A stretch of 64,000 nt of DNA from JAFMDF01 sp965222705 (lineage in GTDB: Bacteria; Bacteroidota; Bacteroidia; Chitinophagales; Saprospiraceae), in NCBI GenBank assembly GCA_965222705.1, contig CBDCUO010000049.1, positions 124,001 to 188,000 on the forward strand, in the 5' to 3' direction. The notes below the pieces were generated by a model. The model saw nothing but the letters and a program-made list of their open reading frames with translations. It did no database searches and was not told the origin of the DNA. The translations under genes and the position numbers were made by a program. This document shows positions 51,392 to 60,355 of this stretch, in pieces; position 1 is the stretch's first letter, and each line of letters starts with the position of its first letter.

Positions 51392-51889
51392 ATGCCTCAA
51401 TTACTTGGCGAATACGATTGCAAAATAGACTCGAAGGGGCGCATGCGAATGCCCACTCTGCTATTGAGGCAATTAGGGGAGGGTACGGCCCATACTTTCG
51501 TCATCAATCGAGGATTTGAAAAATGCTTGATTATTTATCCTGAAGCAATTTGGAACGAAATTACAAAAGATATTAATAACCTGAATATTTATGACGAAAA
51601 AAAGCGTCGTTTTGTTCGATATTTTTATCGCGGCGCTTCTAAGGTAACAACGGATAGCGCAGAGCGGATTCTTTTTCCAAAGCGATTAATGGAATATGCG
51701 AGCATCGAAAAGGAAATAATTTTATTTGCTTATAATGATCGAATTGAGGTCTGGGATAGTGTCGCTTACGATAAAATGTTGCAAGAAGAACCGGATGACT
51801 TCTCTGATTTGGCGCAAGAAGTAATGGCAAAGAAAGAAGAAGCGGAAGAAAGAAGCAGACCAGGAGGCGGTTGGACTTCTGACCAGTAA
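51392..51889 (+). CDS. mraZ: Transcriptional regulator MraZ
   Basis: 165 residues, slightly longer than usual because of a charged tail ending GGGWTSDQ. It has two SpoVT-AbrB-type repeats: DSKGRMRMP near residue 13 and DSAERILFP near 89. In the second, the usual DxxGR glycine is Glu, as in some Bacteroidota. It forms a ring that binds the repeats in its own promoter and represses the dcw genes. First gene of the cluster; rsmH follows after 16 bases. Confidence 0.95.
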   Translation: MPQLLGEYDCKIDSKGRMRMPTLLLRQLGEGTAHTFVINRGFEKCLIIYPEAIWNEITKDINNLNIYDEKKRRFVRYFYRGASKVTTDSAERILFPKRLMEYASIEKEIILFAYNDRIEVWDSVAYDKMLQEEPDDFSDLAQEVMAKKEEAEERSRPGGGWTSDQ

Positions 51890-51905
51890 GCGAAAGTTGA
51901 TAAAA

Positions 51906-52811
51906 ATGAGTGATTATCATGTGCCGGTACTTTTGCAAGAAAGTTTAGAAGCTCTTGATATAAAGAAAGCAGGCGTCTATGTAGATGCAACTTTTGGAGG
52001 TGGAGGCCATTCAAAGGGAATTTTGGAACGACTCGGTGAAAAGGGACATTTAGTTGGCTTTGATCGGGATGCAGATGCAATCAAAAATGTCCCCGATGAC
52101 CCTCGGTTTACTTTTGCACATAGCAATTATAAATATCTGCAACAATTTTTGCGCTTGTATGGATTTAAAAAGGTAAATGGGATTTTGGCAGATTTGGGGG
52201 TTTCTTCTTATCAATTGGATATGGCAGCAAGAGGGTTTACCTTTCGACAAGATGTAGATTTGGATATGCGCATGAATCAGCAGTCGGAAAAAACAGCAGC
52301 TACTATTATTAATAATTATGCAGTAAAAGAACTGCAACAGTTATTTAGCGAATATGGGGAGGTGCGAAATGCCAAGACGCTTGCTTATCGCATAGCGGAA
52401 GAGCGACAAAAAAAGGCAATTCGAACTTCTGGCCAGCTTATACAAATTGCACAATCGCTGGTTAGAGGTAATCGAAATCGCTACCTGGCACAGGTCTTTC
52501 AGGCCTTGCGTATTGAAGTTAATGAAGAAATTAGCTCTTTGAAAATTTTTCTGGAAAAGGCTGCCCAAATATTAGAACCCGGTGGCAGACTGGTTATTAT
52601 TTCTTACCATTCTTTAGAAGATAGACTGGTTAAGTATTTTTTCAAAACGGGCAATTTTAAAGGCATACCGGAGAAGGATTTCTATGGGAACATCCTGACA
52701 CCTTTTAGTATTATTACAAGAAAGCCATTACTTCCTTCTCCGGAAGAAATAAAAGAAAACCCTAAAGCGAGGAGTGCAAAATTAAGAATTGCAGAAAGAA
52801 AACAGTGTTGA
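51906..52811 (+). CDS. rsmH: 16S rRNA m4C1402 methyltransferase RsmH
   Basis: 301 residues from the ATG at 51906. SAM-dependent enzyme (MraW) that methylates N4 of C1402 in the ribosomal P site. Motifs: HVPVLLQE at the start, DATFGGGGHS (SAM loop), FDRDADAI, LADLGVSSYQLD, FRQDVDLDMRM and IISYHSLEDRLVK. Length is normal. It ends a few bases before ftsL, consistent with coupling. Confidence 0.95.
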   Translation: MSDYHVPVLLQESLEALDIKKAGVYVDATFGGGGHSKGILERLGEKGHLVGFDRDADAIKNVPDDPRFTFAHSNYKYLQQFLRLYGFKKVNGILADLGVSSYQLDMAARGFTFRQDVDLDMRMNQQSEKTAATIINNYAVKELQQLFSEYGEVRNAKTLAYRIAEERQKKAIRTSGQLIQIAQSLVRGNRNRYLAQVFQALRIEVNEEISSLKIFLEKAAQILEPGGRLVIISYHSLEDRLVKYFFKTGNFKGIPEKDFYGNILTPFSIITRKPLLPSPEEIKENPKARSAKLRIAERKQC

Positions 52812-52813
52812 AA

Positions 52814-53128
52814 ATGGCAAAAAGAAAATCTATAAAAGGTTATCCTGCATTGAGTACTCTAAGTGCCAAATGGGTGTTATCCAATCTGCCATTTGTGTTT
52901 TTTTTAGGGCTTTTAATAACTGTTTATATTGCCAATCGGCATTATTCAGAAAAAAATATAAGAGAGATTCAGGCAATTCAACAGGAAGTAGATGAATTGA
53001 GGTGGCATTATTTATCCTTAAAGTCGGCCTTGATGAAGGAGAGCAAGCAATCGGAGGTGGCAAAGGAGGTTAGTCAACTTGGACTAAGTAATAAAGGTGA
53101 ACATCCGGTGAAAATTCTAGTAGAATAG
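52814..53128 (+). CDS. ftsL: FtsL-like division protein
   Basis: 104 residues: a short basic cytoplasmic tail, one TM helix (about 26-44, LPFVFFLGLLITVYIAN) and a periplasmic coiled coil (SEKNIREIQAIQQEVDELRWHYLSLKSALMKES). FtsL sequences diverge widely, so the call rests on topology and position between rsmH and ftsI. It should join FtsB/FtsQ to activate the FtsWI synthase. The ATG at 52814 was preferred to a GTG at 52805 that overlaps the rsmH stop. Confidence 0.8.
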   Translation: MAKRKSIKGYPALSTLSAKWVLSNLPFVFFLGLLITVYIANRHYSEKNIREIQAIQQEVDELRWHYLSLKSALMKESKQSEVAKEVSQLGLSNKGEHPVKILVE

Positions 53129-53166
53129 GAGTCGCTCCAAAAGGGTAATCTGCAATCTGAGAAAAC

Positions 53167-55296
53167 ATGGCAAAGATTATCAATATAAAGAATGAAGTAC
53201 TAATAAGAGTATATATCGTAGGATTTTTGATTGCCTTGATTGCCTTGATTATTATGGGACAGGCAGTAAAAATCCAAATGGTGGAAGGGGAGAAATGGAG
53301 GCAGATACGCGATAGCATGCTCATTCAGGAAATAGCTGTAGAAGCAGAACGTGGTAATATTTTTGCTTCCGACGGAAGCATCTTGGTCACCTCGTTGCCG
53401 TTCTTTGACATACGATTTGATCCTACTGTCGCAAGTGACGAAATTTTTAATGCAGATGTTGACTCTTTAGCGCATGCACTGGCCACTATCAATACGGAAC
53501 GAACAGAAGGGGGATGGTATGAGTATTTGATTGACAGGCGGGCAGCTGGCAGTAAGTACCTCAAAATAAAGGACAGGGTTAATTATTCCGAACTGGAACG
53601 AATTAAAGCCTTTCCTATCTTCAACGAAGGCCGATATAAAGGCGGATTTATCGCCGAGGAAAGATTTAGAAGATATAGACCCTTTGGCGCGTTGGCACGG
53701 CGAACGCTCGGCCGCGTGGACAACGAAAAGGGTATAAAAATAGGCTTGGAAGGATATTTTGATGGTATTTTAGCTGGTGAATCAGGCAAACGTCTGATGT
53801 ACAATTTAGCAGGAGATGGTTGGATACCTGTAAGTGATTTGACCCAGATTGAACCGCGAAAAGGGGAAGATATTATCACTACACTGGATGTTAATATACA
53901 AGACATCACCCACAAAGCATTATATGACGCATTAAGATATAATAATGCAGAATATGGGACTGCTATTGTAATGGAAGTGAAAACGGGCGCTATTAAAGCC
54001 ATCGCCAATTTGGGAAAATACGAAGACGGCTGGTCTGAAAGCTTTAATTATGGTATTGGTACGCTTTATGAACCCGGATCAACCTATAAATTGGCTTCCA
54101 TTATGGCTTTAATGGAAGACGGATATGTCGATTTGGAGGATTTGGTAGAAATTGACTCCGGTAAATATCAGTTTTACGAAGAAACGATGGAAGATTCTGG
54201 TAGAGAATCTTTTGTGACAGATACCACGACCGTCCGGCATGCCTTTGAGATTTCTTCTAATGTCGGAATTGCCAAGCTAGTTAATCATTATTATAATAGG
54301 AATAAAAGGGCTGGCAGATTTATCAAAAGACTCCAGTCTTTTTACCTACATCTGCCCACTGGCGTAGAGATTAAAGGGGAACAAAAACCCTATATGAAAG
54401 AAGCCTATAATGCGCAAGACCTCTGGAGTGGCAATACCTTGCCCTGGATGGCAATAGGCTATGAAGTTACACTGACTCCTTTGCAGCTTCTAACCTTTTT
54501 TAATGCAGTAGCGAATGATGGCACCATGATGAAGCCTTATCTGGTGAAAGAAATTCAGCAGTTTGGCCAAACCATTGATAAAAATCCACCTACGGTTATC
54601 AAGCGCAGAATCGCCTCTCACAGCACCATCAAGAATGCACAGGAATTGCTGGAAGGAGTAATAGAGAGAGGCACTGCCCATAGATTGAAAAGCAGTCGCT
54701 ACAAATTTGCTGGAAAAACAGGCACTGCCCAAGTCAATTATCACAAATTAAAACCGCGCTCAGAAATTCGACACGTGGCTTCATTTGCAGGCTATTTTCC
54801 TGCTAAAGACCCAATATACTCCTGCATTGTGGTTGTCAATGACCCCAAGGCACACAGCATATACGGTGGGGATGTAGCAGGACCGGTCTTTCGAGAAATT
54901 GCTGACCGATGTTTTGAAACCCAAACGGCTTTCTATAATTCCATGAACCCTCGCAGTACCAACAGGCTTCTTACAGAAGCATTGCCGCATGATAATATTG
55001 GCTACCGACCGGATTTTGAATCCATTTTGAATTCAGTGAATATAGATTTTAGAAAGCAAACTCAGAAAGAGTGGGCGGTCGTAAAATCCTTGAATGACTC
55101 GTTGAGGTTAAGCGGAAGAACCATTCCTGATAAAAAAGTACCCAACGTGGTAGGAATGGGGCTGCGAGATGCACTTTACCTTCTGGAAAATAAAGGACTA
55201 CATGTTAAAATAGTAGGAGTTGGAAAAGTACAAAGACAATCTATTCTTCCTGGAACTAGAATTAGAGGGCAGGAAATAAAATTGTTTTTGGGCTGA
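53167..55296 (+). CDS. ftsI: Septal peptidoglycan transpeptidase FtsI (PBP3) with PASTA
   Basis: 709 residues: one N-terminal TM (17-37), a pedestal domain, a transpeptidase domain and a C-terminal PASTA domain (VPNVVGMGLRDALYLLENKGL). Catalytic motifs are Ser305-Thr-Tyr-Lys308 in PGSTYKLAS, Ser363-Ser-Asn365 in SSNVGIAK and Lys517-Thr-Gly-Thr in GKTGTAQV. It cross-links septal peptidoglycan with FtsW. A single PASTA is common in Bacteroidota versions. It lies 38 bases after ftsL. Confidence 0.95.
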   Translation: MAKIINIKNEVLIRVYIVGFLIALIALIIMGQAVKIQMVEGEKWRQIRDSMLIQEIAVEAERGNIFASDGSILVTSLPFFDIRFDPTVASDEIFNADVDSLAHALATINTERTEGGWYEYLIDRRAAGSKYLKIKDRVNYSELERIKAFPIFNEGRYKGGFIAEERFRRYRPFGALARRTLGRVDNEKGIKIGLEGYFDGILAGESGKRLMYNLAGDGWIPVSDLTQIEPRKGEDIITTLDVNIQDITHKALYDALRYNNAEYGTAIVMEVKTGAIKAIANLGKYEDGWSESFNYGIGTLYEPGSTYKLASIMALMEDGYVDLEDLVEIDSGKYQFYEETMEDSGRESFVTDTTTVRHAFEISSNVGIAKLVNHYYNRNKRAGRFIKRLQSFYLHLPTGVEIKGEQKPYMKEAYNAQDLWSGNTLPWMAIGYEVTLTPLQLLTFFNAVANDGTMMKPYLVKEIQQFGQTIDKNPPTVIKRRIASHSTIKNAQELLEGVIERGTAHRLKSSRYKFAGKTGTAQVNYHKLKPRSEIRHVASFAGYFPAKDPIYSCIVVVNDPKAHSIYGGDVAGPVFREIADRCFETQTAFYNSMNPRSTNRLLTEALPHDNIGYRPDFESILNSVNIDFRKQTQKEWAVVKSLNDSLRLSGRTIPDKKVPNVVGMGLRDALYLLENKGLHVKIVGVGKVQRQSILPGTRIRGQEIKLFLG

Positions 55297-55418
55297 GTTT
55301 TAAAATCAATAATTATTATGATTGAAAAACAAATTTTCGATAGCTCCTTAACAACTAAGATAACAAAAGCGAATAGCAAAAGATGCCAAAGGCCTTTTGC
55401 ACAAATTCCCTTCACACT

Positions 55419-56861
55419 ATGAAATTGATGCCGCTCTTATCTACTGTACCTCTTGAAAAAGTAGTTGGTACATTGGAAAAAGAGGTAAATGAGGTAGCCT
55501 TTGATTCCAGAAAGGTAAAGCCTGCATCTGTGTTTGTTGCGGTCAAAGGAACACAGGTAAACGGGCATCAATTTATTGAGCAAGCCATATTGAGGGGAGC
55601 GGGAGTTATAGTTTGTGAAGAATTGCCCAAAATTTTACAAAAGGCGATTACTTATATAAAAACGGCAAATAGTGCAGCAGCTTTGGGCATCATTGCCCAT
55701 AATTATTATCAACAGCCTTCTGAAAAATTGCACCTGGTTGGAGTTACCGGTACTAATGGTAAGACGACGACCGCCACTTTATTGCATCGTTTGTTTACTA
55801 GATTGGGCTACAAGGTGGGTTTATTATCAACCGTTGAAAACAAAATTGGTCAGCAGACGATTTTAGCTACCCACACAACACCAGATGCCTTGACGGTCAA
55901 TGCCTTATTGAATGATATGGTAGAAACGGGTTGCGAATATGCCTTTATGGAAGTTAGTTCACATGCCATTCACCAAGAACGAATTAGTGGCCTGCAATTC
56001 AGAGGGGGAATTTTTACGAACATATCGCATGATCACCTAGATTATCACAAAACCTTTAAAGAATATATCAGAGCAAAAAAAAAGTTCTTTGACGATTTGC
56101 CAAAAAATGCTTTTGCATTGACCAATGTAGATGATAAGCACGGCAAAACAATAGCACAAAACACGATTGCGAAAGTTGCTACTTATGGATTGAGGCGATT
56201 GGCGGACTTCAAAGCTAAAATTCTAGACAACAGAATGGAAGGCTTGCATTTGACCATTAATGATCAGGAATTATTTTGCCGTTTGGTCGGTGTATTCAAT
56301 GCTTATAATTTACTGGCTGTTTATGCAACGGGCAAATTACTGAACTTTAAGGAGTTGGAATTATTGACCGCTTTAAGTGATTTACGACCGGCTGAAGGGC
56401 GATTTGATACGTTTACGAAAAATGGCAAAATTGGAATTGTGGATTATGCCCATACACCAGACGCTTTAGAAAATGTGCTTGATACCATTCAAAAAATAGC
56501 GAATCGGTCGCAAAAAATTATCACTTTAGTGGGCTGTGGAGGTGATCGAGATAAAGCAAAACGGCCTGTCATGGCAAAAGTTGCCTGTAATAAAAGCGAT
56601 GTGATCATTTTGACTTCTGACAATCCCCGAAACGAAGAACCAGAGGCTATACTTGCTGATATGGAAAAAGGCATTCCGTCAGAAGCAATAGAGAAAGTGT
56701 TAATTATTTCAGACAGAAAACAAGCGATAAAAACCGCTTGCCAACTTGCCAAATCCGGAGATATTATTCTCGTGGCAGGCAAAGGACACGAAAAATACCA
56801 AGAAATAAAAGGGAAAAAGTTACCCTTTGATGATAAACAAACTTTAATAGACAAACTTTAA
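55419..56861 (+). CDS. murE: UDP-MurNAc-tripeptide ligase MurE
   Basis: 480 residues from the ATG at 55419 (MKLMPLLSTV); an ATG 12 codons earlier adds atypical residues. ATP-dependent ligase adding the third stem residue. Motifs: FDSRKV, GVTGTNGKTTTATLL (ATP loop, 108-122), MEVSSHAIHQERI, HDHLDYH and AEGRFD. DNPRNEEP near residue 405 is the meso-diaminopimelate specificity motif. The C-terminus overlaps a 14-bp triplication. The next gene, mraY, is unusually far away (572 bases). Confidence 0.95.
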   Translation: MKLMPLLSTVPLEKVVGTLEKEVNEVAFDSRKVKPASVFVAVKGTQVNGHQFIEQAILRGAGVIVCEELPKILQKAITYIKTANSAAALGIIAHNYYQQPSEKLHLVGVTGTNGKTTTATLLHRLFTRLGYKVGLLSTVENKIGQQTILATHTTPDALTVNALLNDMVETGCEYAFMEVSSHAIHQERISGLQFRGGIFTNISHDHLDYHKTFKEYIRAKKKFFDDLPKNAFALTNVDDKHGKTIAQNTIAKVATYGLRRLADFKAKILDNRMEGLHLTINDQELFCRLVGVFNAYNLLAVYATGKLLNFKELELLTALSDLRPAEGRFDTFTKNGKIGIVDYAHTPDALENVLDTIQKIANRSQKIITLVGCGGDRDKAKRPVMAKVACNKSDVIILTSDNPRNEEPEAILADMEKGIPSEAIEKVLIISDRKQAIKTACQLAKSGDIILVAGKGHEKYQEIKGKKLPFDDKQTLIDKL

Positions 56862-56878
56862 TAGACAAACTTTAATGG
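56837..56878. repeat. 14-bp tandem triplication across the murE stop
   Basis: ACAAACTTTAATAG occurs at 56837-56850 and 56851-56864, with a third copy differing at one base (ACAAACTTTAATGG) at 56865-56878. The stop codon is in copy two. A recent slippage event is likely. Confidence 0.8.
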
Positions 56879-57433
56879 CAATAAAGCAGTGACAAAAACA
56901 ACAGAATACTGAATTATGAGGGTAATCCAGTTGTTGTTCTCCAAGGTTTGGAGAAAGAATCTGTTGCGACTGCCACTGCCCGCTCCCGATAAGCGTTTAT
57001 TGCTTTTTTAATGAGGAACTATTATCATTCTCAGATTGATGTTTGACAGTTTACAGCGGGTAAATTTTATTGAGATTGGGAAAGGCACTTAATCAATCAA
57101 AATAAACTACAAGATACCCGCTGTTTGCTGTTTTTGTGATCGGGAAAATAAAGGGGACCCCATTGTTTTCCTCGTTCCTTCAAAAGGGTTGCCACAGGAA
57201 AAGTGCCAATTCCTTTACAAATTTTTAATAGCCTTTTTTGCTTAGGCAACTCGCTTGTCAAAGATAAAAGTATTATTTGAATTTATTAAAAGTATTTTGA
57301 ATTTGTTTATAAAAAAAAATGGATTCTTTATTCTTTGAAATTTTATTTATCCTTGCATTCAAAAAAAAGCCATACAAGAGAACCTTGAATAGATAAATTC
57401 AGGATTTTCCAATTCAAAACTTGACGACTAACT
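56862..57433. other. Long spacer between murE and mraY
   Basis: 572 bases without a gene, whereas these two genes are normally close. Besides the 14-bp triplication it contains a perfect 10-bp inverted repeat, ACAGCGGGTA (57053-57062) with TACCCGCTGT (57115-57124). A 22-bp-period direct repeat beginning AAAAGTATT (57266 and 57288) lies just before mraY. Function unknown; it may be an internal promoter region. Confidence 0.55.
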
Positions 57434-58699
57434 ATGCTTTACCATTTTTTTGAATGGCTGCAGGAAAACTTTGAGTGGGCTGGATGGGCAAGACTATTTC
57501 AGTATATTACTTTTAGAGCCGGCTTGGCCATACTGATTTCATTGACAATTTCAATGATTTTTGGCGATAAAATCATTCATTTTTTAAAAAAACAACAGGT
57601 CGGCGAAACCGTTCGAGACCTTGGATTGACAGGACAAAAAGAAAAAGAGGGCACCCCAACCATGGGTGGAATAATAATTGTATTAGCTATAATACTCCCT
57701 TCTCTCCTGTTAAACGACTTAACGAACATTTACATCATTTTAATGCTTTTCGCCACTTTGTGGATGTCCGGTATTGGGTTTTTGGATGACTATATAAAGG
57801 TTTTCAAGAAAGACAAAAAAGGACTCCAGGGAAAGTTTAAAATACTAGGACAAATCGTATTGGGTATCATTGTCGGGGCAGTTATGCTTTTTAGCAAGGA
57901 CATATTCTTGAGGATGGACGAAGAGTATGCATTGGATAAGGGACTAAAGCCCTTGAAGACTTTTGAAGTGCCAATTGATGCTAATGACCCCTCGAGGGTT
58001 CGAGATGTTGCTTATGTGAAAGCTCCGTTGACTAATGTGCCTTTTTTGAAAAATAACGAGCTAAATTATCACAACTTCTTGTGGTTTTTGGGCGAAAGTG
58101 CCCCAAAGTATATTTGGCTGCTCTTTATACCCTTGGCGATTATTATTATATCGGCGGTATCGAATGGAGCCAATTTAACAGATGGATTGGATGGATTAGC
58201 AACGGGCGTCTCGGCAATTATTGGTGGCACTTTAGGTATATTGGCTTATGTGTCGAGTAATACGATCATAGCGGATTATTTGAATATTCTGTATATCCCC
58301 CATAGCGAAGAGCTAGTGATTTATTGCGCTTGTTTTTTGGGAGGCTGTATCGGTTTTTTATGGCATAATGCCTACCCCGCAAAAGTGTTTATGGGCGATA
58401 CGGGCAGTTTAATGCTGGGGGGCGTGATTGCTACGCTGGCAATTTTGATAAGAAAGGAATTATTGATCCCTGTTTTATGCGGTATATTTTTGGCAGAAAA
58501 TTTATCTGTAATGCTTCAGGTGTCTTATTTTAAATATACGAGGAAAAAGGATGGAGTCGGCAGGCGAATTTTTCGGATGGCACCTTTGCACCATCATTAT
58601 CAAAAACTGGGAATGCATGAATCAAAGATCGTCGCTCGTTTTTGGATTGTTGCTATGTTATTAGCCGTATTGACAATTATTACTTTAAAATTGCGATGA
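57434..58699 (+). CDS. mraY: Phospho-MurNAc-pentapeptide translocase MraY
   Basis: 421 residues, about ten TM helices. It links UDP-MurNAc-pentapeptide to undecaprenyl phosphate, giving lipid I. Conserved motifs: GTPTMGGIIIVLA, FLDDYIKVFKKDKKGL (catalytic Asp pair), SNGANLTDGLDGLA, AKVFMGDTGSLMLGG and MAPLHHHYQ. The insertion between residues about 160 and 230 (DEEYALDKGLKPLKTF ...) is typical of Bacteroidota MraY. murD, which normally follows, is absent. Confidence 0.95.
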   Translation: MLYHFFEWLQENFEWAGWARLFQYITFRAGLAILISLTISMIFGDKIIHFLKKQQVGETVRDLGLTGQKEKEGTPTMGGIIIVLAIILPSLLLNDLTNIYIILMLFATLWMSGIGFLDDYIKVFKKDKKGLQGKFKILGQIVLGIIVGAVMLFSKDIFLRMDEEYALDKGLKPLKTFEVPIDANDPSRVRDVAYVKAPLTNVPFLKNNELNYHNFLWFLGESAPKYIWLLFIPLAIIIISAVSNGANLTDGLDGLATGVSAIIGGTLGILAYVSSNTIIADYLNILYIPHSEELVIYCACFLGGCIGFLWHNAYPAKVFMGDTGSLMLGGVIATLAILIRKELLIPVLCGIFLAENLSVMLQVSYFKYTRKKDGVGRRIFRMAPLHHHYQKLGMHESKIVARFWIVAMLLAVLTIITLKLR

Positions 58700-58873
58700 G
58701 AGCAGGCAGTGGGTGATAAGAATGCTGCTGACTTCTTCAAAAGATAAACATACATTTATGAGGAAACTACATTAAGCTACTCTTTTAACTTACCGGACTA
58801 ATTAGAAAACCTCCGAGAAAAGAAATTGCTCTTGTAGTGGACTCTTTGACGAATTGGTGACCAGTGATTTAGG

Positions 58874-58897
58874 GACTAAGCGATTAATCGTTTAGTC
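58874..58897. repeat. 24-bp near-perfect palindrome
   Basis: GACTAAGCGATT and AATCGTTTAGTC form adjoining arms with a single G-T mismatch and no loop. Confidence 0.6.
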
Positions 58898-59011
58898 GCA
58901 ATTGCTAAATTGCCAATTACTCAACTACGGGCTGAAAGTATTTTAGGAAGGTTTCGAAAATTGTACTGGAAGGGAGATTTCCCACTTCTATTGCGATTTA
59001 TTCCCCCATTT

Positions 59012-59034
59012 GATTAATTGAACTTCAATTAATC
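59012..59034. repeat. 23-bp perfect palindrome
   Basis: GATTAATTGAA and TTCAATTAATC are perfect 11-bp arms around one C, between C-rich tracts. It may be a protein-binding site upstream of ftsW. Confidence 0.6.
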
Positions 59035-59192
59035 CCCCTTTCTTTGATACCTACCCCCCATAGGAAGAAAGTCAAAGATACAGTTCCGATTTAATAAAAA
59101 ATTTACTTGCTTGTATAGAAAGTTAGCAGCTTGTCTATTACTTTGAAAAATCTGTGACGATAATACAAAAAGGCTAAATATCAATTGTTTGA

Positions 59193-60353
59193 ATGTCCAT
59201 TAATAGTAGAATATACGCTGAACTAAGAGGTGATCGAGTCATCTGGATGATCGTGGCTTTATTAGCCTTGTTTTCCATTGTCATTGTGTATTCTGCTACG
59301 GGAACACTGGCATTTCGGTATTACAAAGGTGATACTGGTAGCTTTTTGATTAAACAAATTTTGATATTGGGTTTAGGTTTATTTATGACCTATATCTGCT
59401 ACTTATTGCACCCAAAGCGCTATGCTAAAATGGCGGCATCGCTCTTTTTGCTCGCGATTCCTCTATTAGTTTACACCTTGGCCGTAGAGGACGGAAGTGT
59501 CAATAGCGCAAGACGGTGGATAGAAGTGCCTTATATGGGATTTACTATCCAAACTTCTGAATTTGCAAAAATTGCCTTGCTTATTTACTTGGCAAAAGCA
59601 CTTTCAATCAGCGAATATATTCAGGACTTTAATAGTGCTTTTATGCCGATTATTGTTCCGGTTATTATCATTTGTGGATTGATTGCTCCGGCGGATGGTT
59701 CGACTGCCTTACTATTATTTGCTACTTGTACTTTGTTGATGTTTATTGGTCGAGTGGAGTTAAAATATATTTTGCTGCTGTTGATGTGTGGGATTGTGGT
59801 ATTTGCAACGCTTTATTTAATTGGTGAATTTTTTCCTGACAATGGGATTATTCGTTCTAAGACTTGGGTGTCCCGCGTGTCTGAATTTATGCTCAATGAG
59901 GACGGCGGCTGGCAGGTGCAGCAGTCTAAAATGGCGATTGCCAGTGGCGGCTTTTTTGGAGTAGGGCCTGGAAATAGCATGGTGAGGAATTATTTGCCGT
60001 CTCCCTATTCTGACTTCATTTTTGCCATTGTATGTGAAGAATATGGTCTATTAGGCGGTTTGATTGTGATTGGTTTGTTTTTGTTGTTGTTGTTTAGGGT
60101 TGCCAGATTAGTAACCAATAGTAGTAAGGGATTTGGAGCAATGCTGGCACTCGGACTCGCTTTATTGCTTGTGTTGCAGGCGTTATATAATATTGCTGTG
60201 GCCGTACATTTGGTGCCTGTAACGGGTTTGAATTTGCCGATGGTTAGTTATGGAGGAACCTCTTTGATTTTTACCTGTATTTCCTTTGGGATTATTTTGA
60301 GCGTAAGCAAAAATATCCAAAAGATTTCAGAAACGGAACCTGACAAGAATTAA
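59193..60353 (+). CDS. ftsW: SEDS peptidoglycan polymerase FtsW
   Basis: 386 residues with about ten TM helices. SEDS glycosyltransferase that polymerises lipid II at the septum with FtsI. Motifs: NSARRWIEVP, TSEFAKIALLIYLA, ADGSTALLLFATC, PSPYSDFIFAIVCEEYGL (catalytic-loop Asp) and LPMVSYGGTSLIFT. Length is usual. A 2-base gap leads to murG. Confidence 0.95.
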   Translation: MSINSRIYAELRGDRVIWMIVALLALFSIVIVYSATGTLAFRYYKGDTGSFLIKQILILGLGLFMTYICYLLHPKRYAKMAASLFLLAIPLLVYTLAVEDGSVNSARRWIEVPYMGFTIQTSEFAKIALLIYLAKALSISEYIQDFNSAFMPIIVPVIIICGLIAPADGSTALLLFATCTLLMFIGRVELKYILLLLMCGIVVFATLYLIGEFFPDNGIIRSKTWVSRVSEFMLNEDGGWQVQQSKMAIASGGFFGVGPGNSMVRNYLPSPYSDFIFAIVCEEYGLLGGLIVIGLFLLLLFRVARLVTNSSKGFGAMLALGLALLLVLQALYNIAVAVHLVPVTGLNLPMVSYGGTSLIFTCISFGIILSVSKNIQKISETEPDKN

Positions 60354-60355
60354 AA

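Larger units (their letters stand above)
58700..59192. other. Spacer at the usual murD position, with palindromes
   Basis: 493 non-coding bases between mraY and ftsW, where murD is expected. I see no remnant of a ligase gene. It holds two clear palindromes (listed separately) and otherwise AT-rich DNA. Confidence 0.6.
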
